Shown here: piece by piece, positions 1 to 5,804 of the stretch
Position numbering within the stretch: position 1 is the first letter of the stretch
Layout: each line of letters begins with the position of its first letter
Assembly: GCA_021779335.1 (NCBI GenBank)
Contig: JAJYAW010000057.1
Location: 1 to 10,853 of the forward strand
DNA from: Myxococcales bacterium
Lineage (GTDB): Bacteria; Myxococcota; Myxococcia; Myxococcales; Anaeromyxobacteraceae
Reading direction: 5' to 3'
Length of the DNA: 10,853 nucleotides
Position numbers and translations under genes: made by a program
The notes under the pieces: model-generated
The model's input: the letters and a program-made list of their open reading frames with translations, nothing else
What the model was told of the DNA's origin: nothing
The model's database searches: none

Positions 1-1
1 C

Positions 2-298
2 GCCACCCGCGGCGGGGCGCGGGTGCTGGGGCGCCGGGACATCGGCGAGCTCGCGCCGGGCCGGTGCGGCGACCTCGCCCTCTTCGACCTCTCGGCGCCG
101 GGCTTCGCCGGCGGCGCCGTCCACGATCCGGTGGGCGCCCTGCTCCTCTGCGCCTCGCCGCAGGCGGCCTTCACGGTGGTGGCCGGCCGCGTGGTGGTGC
201 GGGCGGGGCGCCTGGCGAGCTTCGAGCTCGAGCCCGTGCTGGAGCGGCACGAGGCGCTGGCGCGGGCGCTCGTGGAGGCGGGGCGGCGCCACCGGTAG
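2..298 (+). CDS. Amidohydrolase, C-terminal fragment (8-oxoguanine/guanine deaminase-like)
   Basis: The open frame enters from the left edge and ends at TAG 296-298, giving the last 98 residues of a longer protein. It begins ATRGGARVLGRRDIGELAPG and continues with a GDLALFDL stretch, HDPVGALL, and a VVAGRVVVRAGRL segment. This is the typical C-terminal part of the metal-dependent amidohydrolase superfamily, where the small beta domain closes after the TIM barrel. The ATRGGA, IG.LAPG, HDP.GAL and GRVVVR order is closest, from memory, to the 8-oxoguanine deaminase/hydroxyatrazine hydrolase-like group. These enzymes hydrolyse exocyclic amino groups on purines or triazines in the cytoplasm. The metal ligands and catalytic residues lie outside the window, so the substrate cannot be read here. 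Superfamily membership is secure; the deaminase subtype is an inference. A GC-rich hairpin follows within four bases of the stop. Confidence 0.8.
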   Translation, partial: ATRGGARVLGRRDIGELAPGRCGDLALFDLSAPGFAGGAVHDPVGALLLCASPQAAFTVVAGRVVVRAGRLASFELEPVLERHEALARALVEAGRRHR

Positions 299-301
299 CC
301 G

Positions 302-326
302 CCCGGGTGGCTTCCGGCCGCCCGGG
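302..326 (+). terminator. GC-rich hairpin after the amidohydrolase stop, possible terminator
   Basis: Bases 302-310 pair with 318-326 to form a nine-pair stem that includes one G-T wobble (308-320), around a seven-base loop. It starts three bases after the TAG stop. No T-run follows, so this is not a canonical intrinsic terminator. GC hairpins also occur by chance in DNA of this composition. The arm sequence CCGCCCGGG occurs twice as a direct repeat (299-307 and 318-326). Confidence 0.4.
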
Positions 327-333
327 ATCGGTG

Positions 334-346
334 TAGCCTGAAGGGC
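334..346 (+). promoter_or_regulatory. Candidate -10 element immediately upstream of the HEXXH gene
   Basis: TAGCCT at 334-339 has the T-A-x-x-x-T pattern of a -10 hexamer. Seven bases separate it from the ATG at 347, so the predicted transcription start falls on or one base before the start codon. No good -35 is visible; a weak TTCCGG at 312-317 lies inside the hairpin loop region. AAGGG at 341-345 resembles a ribosome binding site but is only one base from the ATG, which is too close to work normally. This supports a leaderless transcript, tentatively. Confidence 0.35.
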
Positions 347-823
347 ATGTCACGAGGCTCCACCCTCGCCGCGGCGCTGCTGCTGGTGGCCGCGCTGGGG
401 GCCGCGCTGGTGGTCGCGGACGACGCGGCCGGGGGCGCCGCGTCCGACGGGCCGGTCCGGCCCATCGGCGCCGCCGCGGCGGGCCGGGCCGTCATCCACG
501 ACCTGCCCGACTGGCTGCCCTTCGGCGGCCTGGCCCTGGGCCGGCACCTCTTCCTGCAGCGCTCCCAGCAGACGCCGTACGGCATCGAGCACGAGCTCGT
601 CCACCGGCGGCAGCAGGCGGCGCACCCCCTCTGGTTCTGGACGAGCTACCTCCTGCTCCCGCGCTGGCGGCTGCGCTGGGAGGCCGAGGCCTACGCCGCC
701 CAGGCCAGGGCCCGCTGCCCCATCGACGGTGAGCACGGGCTGGCGGCCTACCTCTCCGGGCCGGCCTACCTGTGGCCCGCCAGCCGGGCCCGCGCCGCCG
801 CCGAGATCCGCCGGTTCCTCTGA
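347..823 (+). CDS. Small exported or anchored protein with HEXXH motif, function unknown
   Basis: This encodes 158 residues. Residues 5-24 are a hydrophobic Ala/Leu/Val stretch consistent with a signal peptide or N-terminal anchor. A glycine/alanine-rich linker follows to about residue 48. The core carries HELVH at 82-86, followed by RRQQ, an aromatic stretch around 93-107 (PLWFWTSYLLLP), then WEAEAYAAQ at 111-119. HEXXH plus a downstream glutamate in the EAEAY segment is the arrangement of gluzincin-type zinc metalloproteins, so zinc binding is plausible. I do not recognise a named family, and the short length argues against a classical secreted protease. The hydrophobic segment after the motif might place the active site at a membrane face. 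The ATG was chosen because it opens the hydrophobic N-terminus and sits seven bases below a candidate -10. The gene stands alone, with hairpins on both sides. Confidence 0.75.
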   Translation: MSRGSTLAAALLLVAALGAALVVADDAAGGAASDGPVRPIGAAAAGRAVIHDLPDWLPFGGLALGRHLFLQRSQQTPYGIEHELVHRRQQAAHPLWFWTSYLLLPRWRLRWEAEAYAAQARARCPIDGEHGLAAYLSGPAYLWPASRARAAAEIRRFL

Positions 824-828
824 GCGCG

Positions 829-877
829 CCGCGCCACCTCGCGCGGGGCACCCGGCGGACCCGCCCGGGGACGGGCG
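829..877 (+). terminator. Two consecutive GC hairpins after the HEXXH gene, possible terminator
   Basis: The first hairpin pairs 829-834 with 841-846 (six pairs, six-base loop) and starts five bases after the stop. The second pairs 862-867 with 872-877 (six pairs) and is closed by a GGGA loop, which fits the stable GNRA class. Neither is followed by a T-run. They lie in the 198-base gap between the HEXXH and porin genes, whose right-hand part holds a promoter candidate. Confidence 0.35.
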
Positions 878-883
878 AACCCG

Positions 884-905
884 GCTCCAACTACCCATTT
901 GGAGC
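884..905. promoter_or_regulatory. Inverted repeat GCTCCAA-N8-TTGGAGC, possible operator
   Basis: GCTCCAA (884-890) and TTGGAGC (899-905) are perfect seven-base arms around an eight-base spacer that is less GC-rich than its surroundings. The right arm contains the candidate -35 of the porin promoter, which is a typical place for a repressor site. It could also act as a transcribed hairpin. It does not resemble a Pho box, and I cannot assign a regulator. Confidence 0.35.
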
Positions 906-927
906 TGCCGGCCGCGTCCGCTAGGCT
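899..927 (+). promoter_or_regulatory. Candidate sigma70-type promoter for the porin/PstS-like pair
   Basis: TTGGAG (899-904) and TAGGCT (922-927) are separated by 17 bases, the preferred spacing. The -35 matches the first three consensus bases and the -10 matches T-A-x-x-x-T. Transcription would start near 934-935, leaving a leader of about 87 bases before the ATG at 1022. A GGAGA ribosome binding site lies at 1008-1012. Confidence 0.4.
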
Positions 928-1021
928 GTGAGAAACGCCGCCGCGAGCTCCAGCGCCGGCCACCTGCCCGGCCCCGCCGACTCGCTGAGCGGTCGGCCGA
1001 ACCGCCCGGAGAACCGAGCCG

Positions 1022-2161
1022 ATGACGACCTTTCCCGCCAGCGTCCGACGCCGCCTCGGCGTCATCGCCGCCACCGGTCTCCTGCTGGCCGGCGGCGCCT
1101 GGGCCGAGGACCCCGACCAGCTGCCGCCCGGAGACCAGCCCTCGGTGGCCCTGGACGATCCCGGCAGCCGGCTCTTCGGGGCCGCCGACCTGAGCATCGA
1201 CTTCCACGGCTTCGTCAACGTCGAGTACGACGCGCTCGGCGCGCCGCTGTCGCCCACCTCCACCTTCGACGTCCACAACTTCTTCCTCGCCTCGCAGGTC
1301 CGCGTCGGACGCGACGTGAGGATCTTCGGCGAGCTCGAGTACGAGCACGGCGCCGTCGTGCGGGCCGACCGGGTCTTCATCGACTGGGCGCTCCACCCGG
1401 CCCTGACGCTGCGGGCCGGCCGCTTCGACGCCCCGCTGAGCTACGAGCGGACCCACTACTACGCGCCGGTGCGGCTGCTGTCGAGCCGCCCGCTCCCGGT
1501 CGACATCGCCTTCCACGAGTGGTCCGACACCGGCCTGCAGGCCTACGGCCGGGTCGGCTGGCTCGGCTACGCGGTGGCCCTCGTCAACGGCCCGCTGGCG
1601 CTCACCGAGCGCGGCATCCAGATCACCGAGGTCGCCGACGACAACGCCAACAAGACGCTGGTGGCCCGGCTGAACGCCCACCTCGTGCCGGGCCTGGAGC
1701 TCGGGACGGCCTGGGGCCAGGGCCGATACGACCCGCAGGGCCGGCTCGCCTTCCGGGTCTTCGAGGCCGACCTGCGCTACCGCCGCGGCCCCCTGGAGGT
1801 CTGGAGCGAGTACGATCAGCGCTGGGGCGACGACGAGCCCTGCGCCTACGACCCGGTCCTGGCGCCCACCTGCGACGCCCGCTACACGGGCGACCACGCG
1901 GCCAAGGCCGGCTTCTACGCGCTGGCGGCCTGGACCGCGCTCGAGGACCGCCGGCTCGTGAACTACCTGAAGCCGGTGGTCCGCTACGACCAGGTCGAGG
2001 ACCGGGAGGTCCACGGCGGCACGCGGCGGCTCACGCTCGGGCTCAACTGGTCGCCCAGGCCGCACTTCCTGCTGCGCGCCGAGTACCAGTGGCGCCGGCA
2101 GTTCGGGCCGGCCGGCGTCCCCGGGCAGGGGCTGATGGCCGCCGCGGTCGCCGACTTCTGA
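1022..2161 (+). CDS. Outer-membrane porin-like beta-barrel (OprO/OprP-like)
   Basis: The 379-residue product begins with a signal peptide: basic MTTFPASVRRR, a hydrophobic segment, and probable cleavage after AWA at about residue 28. The mature part alternates polar and apolar residues in short strands and is rich in Tyr, Trp, Arg and Asp. Segments such as DFHGFVNVEYDAL, RIFGELEYEH, LTLRAGRFDAPLSYER and LLRAEYQWRRQF look like barrel strands. The chain ends in phenylalanine, the usual C-terminal signal for barrel assembly. The RAGRFDAPLSYER region resembles phosphate-selective porin O/P-type proteins, from memory. It probably forms a channel for small, perhaps anionic, solutes; selectivity cannot be read here. 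GGAGA nine bases upstream supports the ATG. The next gene starts 16 bases after the stop, so the two are probably co-transcribed. Confidence 0.8.
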   Translation: MTTFPASVRRRLGVIAATGLLLAGGAWAEDPDQLPPGDQPSVALDDPGSRLFGAADLSIDFHGFVNVEYDALGAPLSPTSTFDVHNFFLASQVRVGRDVRIFGELEYEHGAVVRADRVFIDWALHPALTLRAGRFDAPLSYERTHYYAPVRLLSSRPLPVDIAFHEWSDTGLQAYGRVGWLGYAVALVNGPLALTERGIQITEVADDNANKTLVARLNAHLVPGLELGTAWGQGRYDPQGRLAFRVFEADLRYRRGPLEVWSEYDQRWGDDEPCAYDPVLAPTCDARYTGDHAAKAGFYALAAWTALEDRRLVNYLKPVVRYDQVEDREVHGGTRRLTLGLNWSPRPHFLLRAEYQWRRQFGPAGVPGQGLMAAAVADF

Positions 2162-2177
2162 GGAGCCGCCGACCCAC

Positions 2178-3134
2178 GTGACCTCCCCGGCCCCCACCCG
2201 GCTCCTCGCCGCCCTCCTGGTGCTCGCGCTCCCGGCCCGCCCGGTCCTGGCGGCGCCGCCGGCGGGGGACGAGCGCCGCTCGCCGACCTACCTGGCGCTG
2301 GCCACCGCCCTGGAGAGGCTTCGCGCCGGCGCCCCCACCGCCGGCCTCGACGCCGAGGGCGGCGCGCTCGCCCCGTTCCTCGACGCCCTCGACCGGCGCC
2401 ACGCCCGCGGCCTCCGGCGCCGGCTCGATCAGGCGGCCGAGAGCGGCGACCGGGCGGCCTGCCTCGACACGCTGGTGCAGGCGGTGGTCCTGGACGGGCA
2501 GGACCGGCTCGGCGAGCTGCGGCGCGACGAGTACTACGGGTGGCACGAAGGCCTGCAGGCGGTGCGGCGCTTCGCCCTCCGCTACCAGCTGGTGAGCGCG
2601 ACGCTGCGCGAGGCGCAGCCCGCGGCCGACGCGGCCGTCCGCCGGCAGCTCGAGGCGCTCCTCGAGGCGCTCAGGAAGGCCGACCTGACCACCGATCCGC
2701 GCGTCATCGAGGAGGCGGCCGGCGCCCTGCGCGCCCGCCTGGCCGACGTCCGCGCCGGGGTGGTGCCCCGCGCGACCGTCAAGCTGGTGGTGAACCTCGC
2801 CAACCCGATCACGTCGCTGACCCGCGAGGCCGCCCAGCGCCTCTTCCTCCGGAAGACCGCGGCCTGGCCGGACGGCCAGCCGGTCGAGCCGGTGGCGCAG
2901 GTGGAGGGCTCGCCCGCCCACGGGCCCTTCTGCCTCGAGATCTTCGACCGATCCCCCAAGGCGCTCCGCGCCGCCTGGAACCAGCTCATCTTCGAGGGTC
3001 GCGGCGTGCCGCCGCCCATGCTGGGGTCCGACGCCGAGGTGCTGGCCTACGTGAAGGCCCACCGCGGCGCCGTGGGCTACGTCTCGCCCGGCGCCGCCAC
3101 CGACGGGGTCAAGGTGCTGCGCCTGGGGGACTGA
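2178..3134 (+). CDS. Periplasmic protein: N-terminal helical region fused to C-terminal PstS-like domain
   Basis: A GTG start gives 318 residues. Residues 1-25 form a signal peptide with likely cleavage after VLA. Residues about 34-195 are predicted helical, charged and Ala/Leu/Arg-rich, with no domain I recognise. From about 200 the sequence turns into a PstS-like binding domain: VKLVVNLANPITSLTREAAQ, RLFLRKTAAWPDGQPVEPV, EGSPAHGPFC, AAWNQLIFEGRGVPPP, and AYVKAHRGAVGYVSPGA. These match the compact phosphate-binding-like proteins of Proteobacteria, which are about half the length of classical PstS. It may bind phosphate or another oxyanion in the periplasm, perhaps supplied by the porin encoded just upstream. 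No PstABC genes or Pho box are nearby. GAGGAG at 2160-2165 overlaps the porin stop and is 12 bases from the GTG, rather far, so translational coupling is likely. Confidence 0.8.
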   Translation: MTSPAPTRLLAALLVLALPARPVLAAPPAGDERRSPTYLALATALERLRAGAPTAGLDAEGGALAPFLDALDRRHARGLRRRLDQAAESGDRAACLDTLVQAVVLDGQDRLGELRRDEYYGWHEGLQAVRRFALRYQLVSATLREAQPAADAAVRRQLEALLEALRKADLTTDPRVIEEAAGALRARLADVRAGVVPRATVKLVVNLANPITSLTREAAQRLFLRKTAAWPDGQPVEPVAQVEGSPAHGPFCLEIFDRSPKALRAAWNQLIFEGRGVPPPMLGSDAEVLAYVKAHRGAVGYVSPGAATDGVKVLRLGD

Positions 3135-3167
3135 AGGCGCGGCGCCCGGGCCCCCGGCGAACCGCCT
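3135..3167 (+). terminator. Compound hairpin after the PstS-like gene, possible terminator
   Basis: AGGCG (3135-3139) pairs with CGCCT (3163-3167), and an inner CGCC (3143-3146) pairs with GGCG (3156-3159). The two helices are separated by a three-by-three internal loop. The structure begins immediately after the TGA. No T-run follows. The rest of the gap to the MFS gene (3168-3238) holds a 10-base palindrome, CGCACGTGCG at 3190-3199, but no convincing promoter. Confidence 0.3.
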
Positions 3168-3238
3168 CCCCGAGGTTGCCGAGACCCGCCGCACGTGCGA
3201 CCCTCCCGCGTCCACCCCGTCCGGCAGCCACCGCCCCG

Positions 3239-4510
3239 ATGGTCGACGGCCTCCCCGCCACGCGCTCGCCCGCCACGCCCGTCACGCCCGCCACGCCCGC
3301 CTCCCCAGGCCCCGCACCCCGGCCGCCCGTGACGAGCGGGCGCGGGCGCACGGTCCTGCTCGCCGTGGCGGCCGGCACGGCCGTGGCGAACATCTACTAC
3401 GCGCAGCCGCTCCTCCCGACCATCGCCCGCGAGTTCGGCGCGGCGCCCCGCGACGTCGGCCTGGTCGCCACCATCACCCAGGTCGGCTTCGGCACGGGGC
3501 TGCTGTTCTTCGTGCCGCTCGGCGACGCGGTGGAGCGACGGCGCCTCATGCTGCGCCTCCTGGCCGCCGCCAGCGCCGCGCTCGCCGCCGCGGCGCTGGC
3601 GCCCTCCCTCCCGGCGCTCGTCGCCGCCAGCTTCGCGCTGGGGCTGGTCTCCGTGCTGCCGCAGCTCGCCGTCCCGCTGGCGGCCCACCTGGCCCCGCCG
3701 GAGGAGCGCGGCCGCGCCATCGGCACGGTCATGACCGGCATCCTGATCGGCATCCTGCTGGCGCGCACGGCGGCCGGCCTGGTGGGCCAGCACCTCGGCT
3801 GGCGCGCGGTCTACGGGCTGGCGGCCGGCGCCATGGTGGTCCTCTCCGTCGCGCTCCTCCGCCTGCTGCCGCCCAGCCCGCCGGAGGCCCGGGTCCGCTG
3901 GCGGGAGCTGATGCGGGCCCTGGTGGTCCTGCCGCTGCGGGAGCCGGCGCTCCGCGAGGCCTCGCTGCTGGGGGCGGCCGGGATGGCCTCCTTCAGCGCG
4001 CTCTGGTCCACGCTGGCCTTCAGGCTGGAGGCCGCGCCCCACCACCTCGGCCCGCAGGCGGCCGGCCTCTTCGGCCTCCTCGGGGCGGCGGGCGCCATCG
4101 CCGCCGGGCCGGCCGGGCGGCTCGGCGACCGCAGGTCCCCCCGGGCCATCGGCGGGGCCTTCCTCGCGCTGGCCGCCGTGTCGTGGCTGCCGCTGCTCCT
4201 GCTGGACGGCTCGCTGGCGGGGCTCGCCGCGGGCGTGGTGCTGGTGGACCTCGGCGTCCAGGGCAGCCACGTCTCGAACCTGGCCCGCATCCACGCCCTG
4301 CCGGGCGCCGAGCGGAGCCGGCGCAACACGGTCTACATGGTGAGCTACTTCGCCGGCGGGTCCTTCGGGACCGCCCTGGCGACCTTCGCCTTCTCGCGCT
4401 GGGGCTGGCCGGGCGTCGTCGCCGTGGGCGCGGCGCTGCCGGCGCTGGGGCTCCTGCTCTGGGCGCTCGGCGGGCGGCGGCGCCCGGCGCGGACCGGGCC
4501 GCTGCCCTGA
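3239..4510 (+). CDS. MFS family transporter (12-TM type, probable drug/metabolite exporter)
   Basis: From the ATG at 3239 the product has 423 residues. A Thr/Pro/Ala-rich tail occupies residues 2-30, and membrane segments begin at about residue 38. NIYYAQPLLPTIAREFG (51-67) and the TM2-TM3 loop LGDAVERRR (94-102) are the MFS signature region. A second copy, GRLGDRRSPR, sits in the loop that starts the C-terminal half. ARTAAGLVGQHLGWRAVYG and NTVYMVSYFAGGSFG are also characteristic. The sequence resembles, from memory, the YgaY-like branch of proton-driven exporters; the substrate is unknown. Neither the ATG nor an in-frame GTG at 3329 has a visible ribosome binding site. The GTG would give 393 residues, closer to the usual family length, and would remove the repetitive tail. 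The gene converges on the purine operon. Confidence 0.85.
   Translation: MVDGLPATRSPATPVTPATPASPGPAPRPPVTSGRGRTVLLAVAAGTAVANIYYAQPLLPTIAREFGAAPRDVGLVATITQVGFGTGLLFFVPLGDAVERRRLMLRLLAAASAALAAAALAPSLPALVAASFALGLVSVLPQLAVPLAAHLAPPEERGRAIGTVMTGILIGILLARTAAGLVGQHLGWRAVYGLAAGAMVVLSVALLRLLPPSPPEARVRWRELMRALVVLPLREPALREASLLGAAGMASFSALWSTLAFRLEAAPHHLGPQAAGLFGLLGAAGAIAAGPAGRLGDRRSPRAIGGAFLALAAVSWLPLLLLDGSLAGLAAGVVLVDLGVQGSHVSNLARIHALPGAERSRRNTVYMVSYFAGGSFGTALATFAFSRWGWPGVVAVGAALPALGLLLWALGGRRRPARTGPLP
3274..3300 (+). repeat. Three tandem 9-base units at the 5' end of the MFS gene
   Basis: CACGCCCGT (3274-3282), CACGCCCGC (3283-3291) and CACGCCCGC (3292-3300) are adjacent near-identical units. If translated from the 3239 ATG they encode part of a Thr-Pro-Ala/Val run in the N-terminal tail. 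A 9-base period keeps frame, so copy number could vary without disrupting the protein. Confidence 0.7.
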
Positions 4511-4535
4511 GGGCCGCCGGCGCCCGCCGGGGCCC
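4511..4535 (+). terminator. GC hairpin immediately after the MFS stop
   Basis: GGGCC (4511-4515) pairs with GGCCC (4531-4535). After a one-base bulge, CCGGC (4517-4521) pairs with 4526-4530, leaving a GCCC loop. It starts on the base after the TGA. There is no T-run. It may end MFS transcription and protect against read-through into the convergent operon. Confidence 0.4.
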
Positions 4536-4546
4536 TCACGCGAGGA

Positions 4547-4572
4547 GAGGGGCCACGTCGCCGTGACCCCTC
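4547..4572 (-). terminator. Hairpin between convergent genes, likely end of the purine operon
   Basis: Bases 4547-4552 pair with 4567-4572 (six pairs). After one C-A mismatch, 4554-4557 pair with 4562-4565 (four pairs) around a TCGC loop. It lies 22 bases beyond the stop of the substrate-binding lipoprotein gene on the minus strand. It would fold in either direction, so it could serve both convergent units. No T-run is present on either strand. Confidence 0.4.
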
Positions 4573-4594
4573 CCCCTCGTCCGGCGACGGCGGC

Positions 4595-5737
4595 CTACTT
4601 GCCGGCCGGGACCTTCCCCTCGACGCCCTTCACGTAGAAGTTCACGCTGCCCAGCCACTTGTCGTCGGCCACGACCCCCTTGGCGAGCTGGACCTTGCCG
4701 GTGTTGTCCACCACCGGGCCGGTGAAGACCGCCAGCGTGCCGTCCTTCAGCCCCTGGCGCGCCGCGTCCACCTTGGCCTTCACGTCGGCCGGCACGAAGT
4801 CGGCCACCTTGACGAGATCGGTCATGCCCTCCTTGACGCCCCACTTGGTCTCGCCGGTCTTCCAGGTGTGGTCGAGCACGTCGTTGATGGCCTTCACGTA
4901 GTACCCGCCCCAGTTGAGCGCCACCGAGCCGAGGTGCGCCTTGGGGGCGAAGGCGCTCATGTCGCTGTCCCAGCCGAAGGCGTACTTCTTGGAGCGCTCG
5001 GCCTCCTGGAGCACGGCCGTCGAGTCGGTGTTCTGCAGGAGCACGTCGGCGCCGCCGTTGATGAGCGACTTGGCCGCCTCGGTCTCCTTCGGGGGATCGA
5101 ACCAGGCGCCCACCCAGACCACCTTGGTCTTGACCTTGGGGTTCACCGACTGCGCGCCCAGCGTGTAGGCGTCGATGTTGCGGAGCACCTCGGGGATGGG
5201 GAACGAGGCCACGAAGCCCAGGGTGTTGGTCCTGGTCATCTTGCCGGCCACGATGCCGGCCAGGTAGGCGCCCTCGTGGAAGCGGGCCTCGTAGACGCGC
5301 AGGTTCGGCGCCGTCTTGTAGCCGGTGGCGTGCTCGAAGTAGACGTCCGGGAAGTCCTTGGCGACCTTCACCATCGAGTCGCCGAAGCCGAACGAGGTGG
5401 CGAAGATGATCTTGTTGCCCTGCGTGGCCAGGTCGCGGATGACGCGCTCGGCGTCCGGCCCCTCGGCCACCTTCTCCACGTAGGTGGTGACCACCTTGTC
5501 GCCCAACTGGGCGGCCGCGAACTTGCGCCCCTCGTCGTGGGCGAAGGAGTAGCCGGCGTCGCCGACCGGGCCCACGTAGATGAAGGCGGCCTTGAGCGGG
5601 GCCGGCTTGGCCGGCGCCGGGGCGGCCACCGGGGTGGGCGCGGGCGGCGGCGCCTCCTTCTTGCTGCAGGCCGTGAGCCCGGCGGCGGCCACGAGGGCGC
5701 CGAGGGCCAGCTGCTTGAGGAACGTGCGGTGGTTCAT
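4595..5737 (-). CDS. BMP/PnrA-family ABC transporter substrate-binding lipoprotein (probable purine/nucleoside)
   Basis: The 380-residue product has a lipoprotein signal: MNHRTFLKQ, a hydrophobic core, and lipobox LTAC with the lipidated cysteine at residue 24. A Pro/Ala-rich tether spans residues 29-47. The periplasmic-binding fold then begins with AFIYVGPVGDAGYSFAHDEG (51-70). Family features follow: YFEHATGYK (133-141), ARFHEGAYLAGIVAGKMTRTN (151-171), FPIPEVLRNIDAYTLG (179-194), GADVLLQNTDS (229-239) and FGWDSDMS (254-261). This is the BMP family (PF02608), whose characterised members bind nucleosides or purine bases. It should capture the ligand and dock on the permeases encoded upstream. 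GGAGA about nine bases before the ATG at 5737 supports this start over an in-frame GTG at 5758. It is the last gene, 67 bases after permease 2. The exact ligand is inferred from operon context. Confidence 0.92.
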   Translation of the reverse strand: MNHRTFLKQLALGALVAAAGLTACSKKEAPPPAPTPVAAPAPAKPAPLKAAFIYVGPVGDAGYSFAHDEGRKFAAAQLGDKVVTTYVEKVAEGPDAERVIRDLATQGNKIIFATSFGFGDSMVKVAKDFPDVYFEHATGYKTAPNLRVYEARFHEGAYLAGIVAGKMTRTNTLGFVASFPIPEVLRNIDAYTLGAQSVNPKVKTKVVWVGAWFDPPKETEAAKSLINGGADVLLQNTDSTAVLQEAERSKKYAFGWDSDMSAFAPKAHLGSVALNWGGYYVKAINDVLDHTWKTGETKWGVKEGMTDLVKVADFVPADVKAKVDAARQGLKDGTLAVFTGPVVDNTGKVQLAKGVVADDKWLGSVNFYVKGVEGKVPAGK

Positions 5738-5804
5738 GGACGGGACTCTCCTTGTCACTGCGAGAAGTACGGCGGGTGCTGCGCTGGGGGCGGCGCCGGA
5801 CCGC

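Noticed and set aside
350..2197. A 615-codon antisense open frame over the HEXXH and porin genes.
   Set aside because: It has low-complexity Gly/Arg/Ala/Val composition and no recognisable domain. It is the mirror of strong GC third-position bias in the plus-strand genes, which show signal peptides and family motifs.
3190..3199. Palindrome CGCACGTGCG as an operator for the MFS gene.
   Set aside because: It is a single short palindrome with no promoter nearby, and such GC palindromes are expected by chance at this composition.
2540..3238. Upstream extension of the MFS reading frame across the PstS-like gene.
   Set aside because: The extension reads Arg/Pro/Gly-rich shadow sequence and overlaps a well-supported PstS-like domain in another frame. 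MFS similarity begins only after about 3340.
5738..5804. A separate promoter for the lipoprotein gene in the 67-base gap.
   Set aside because: Only a weak TACTTC is present with no -35 at proper spacing, so I keep the gene in the gpt operon.
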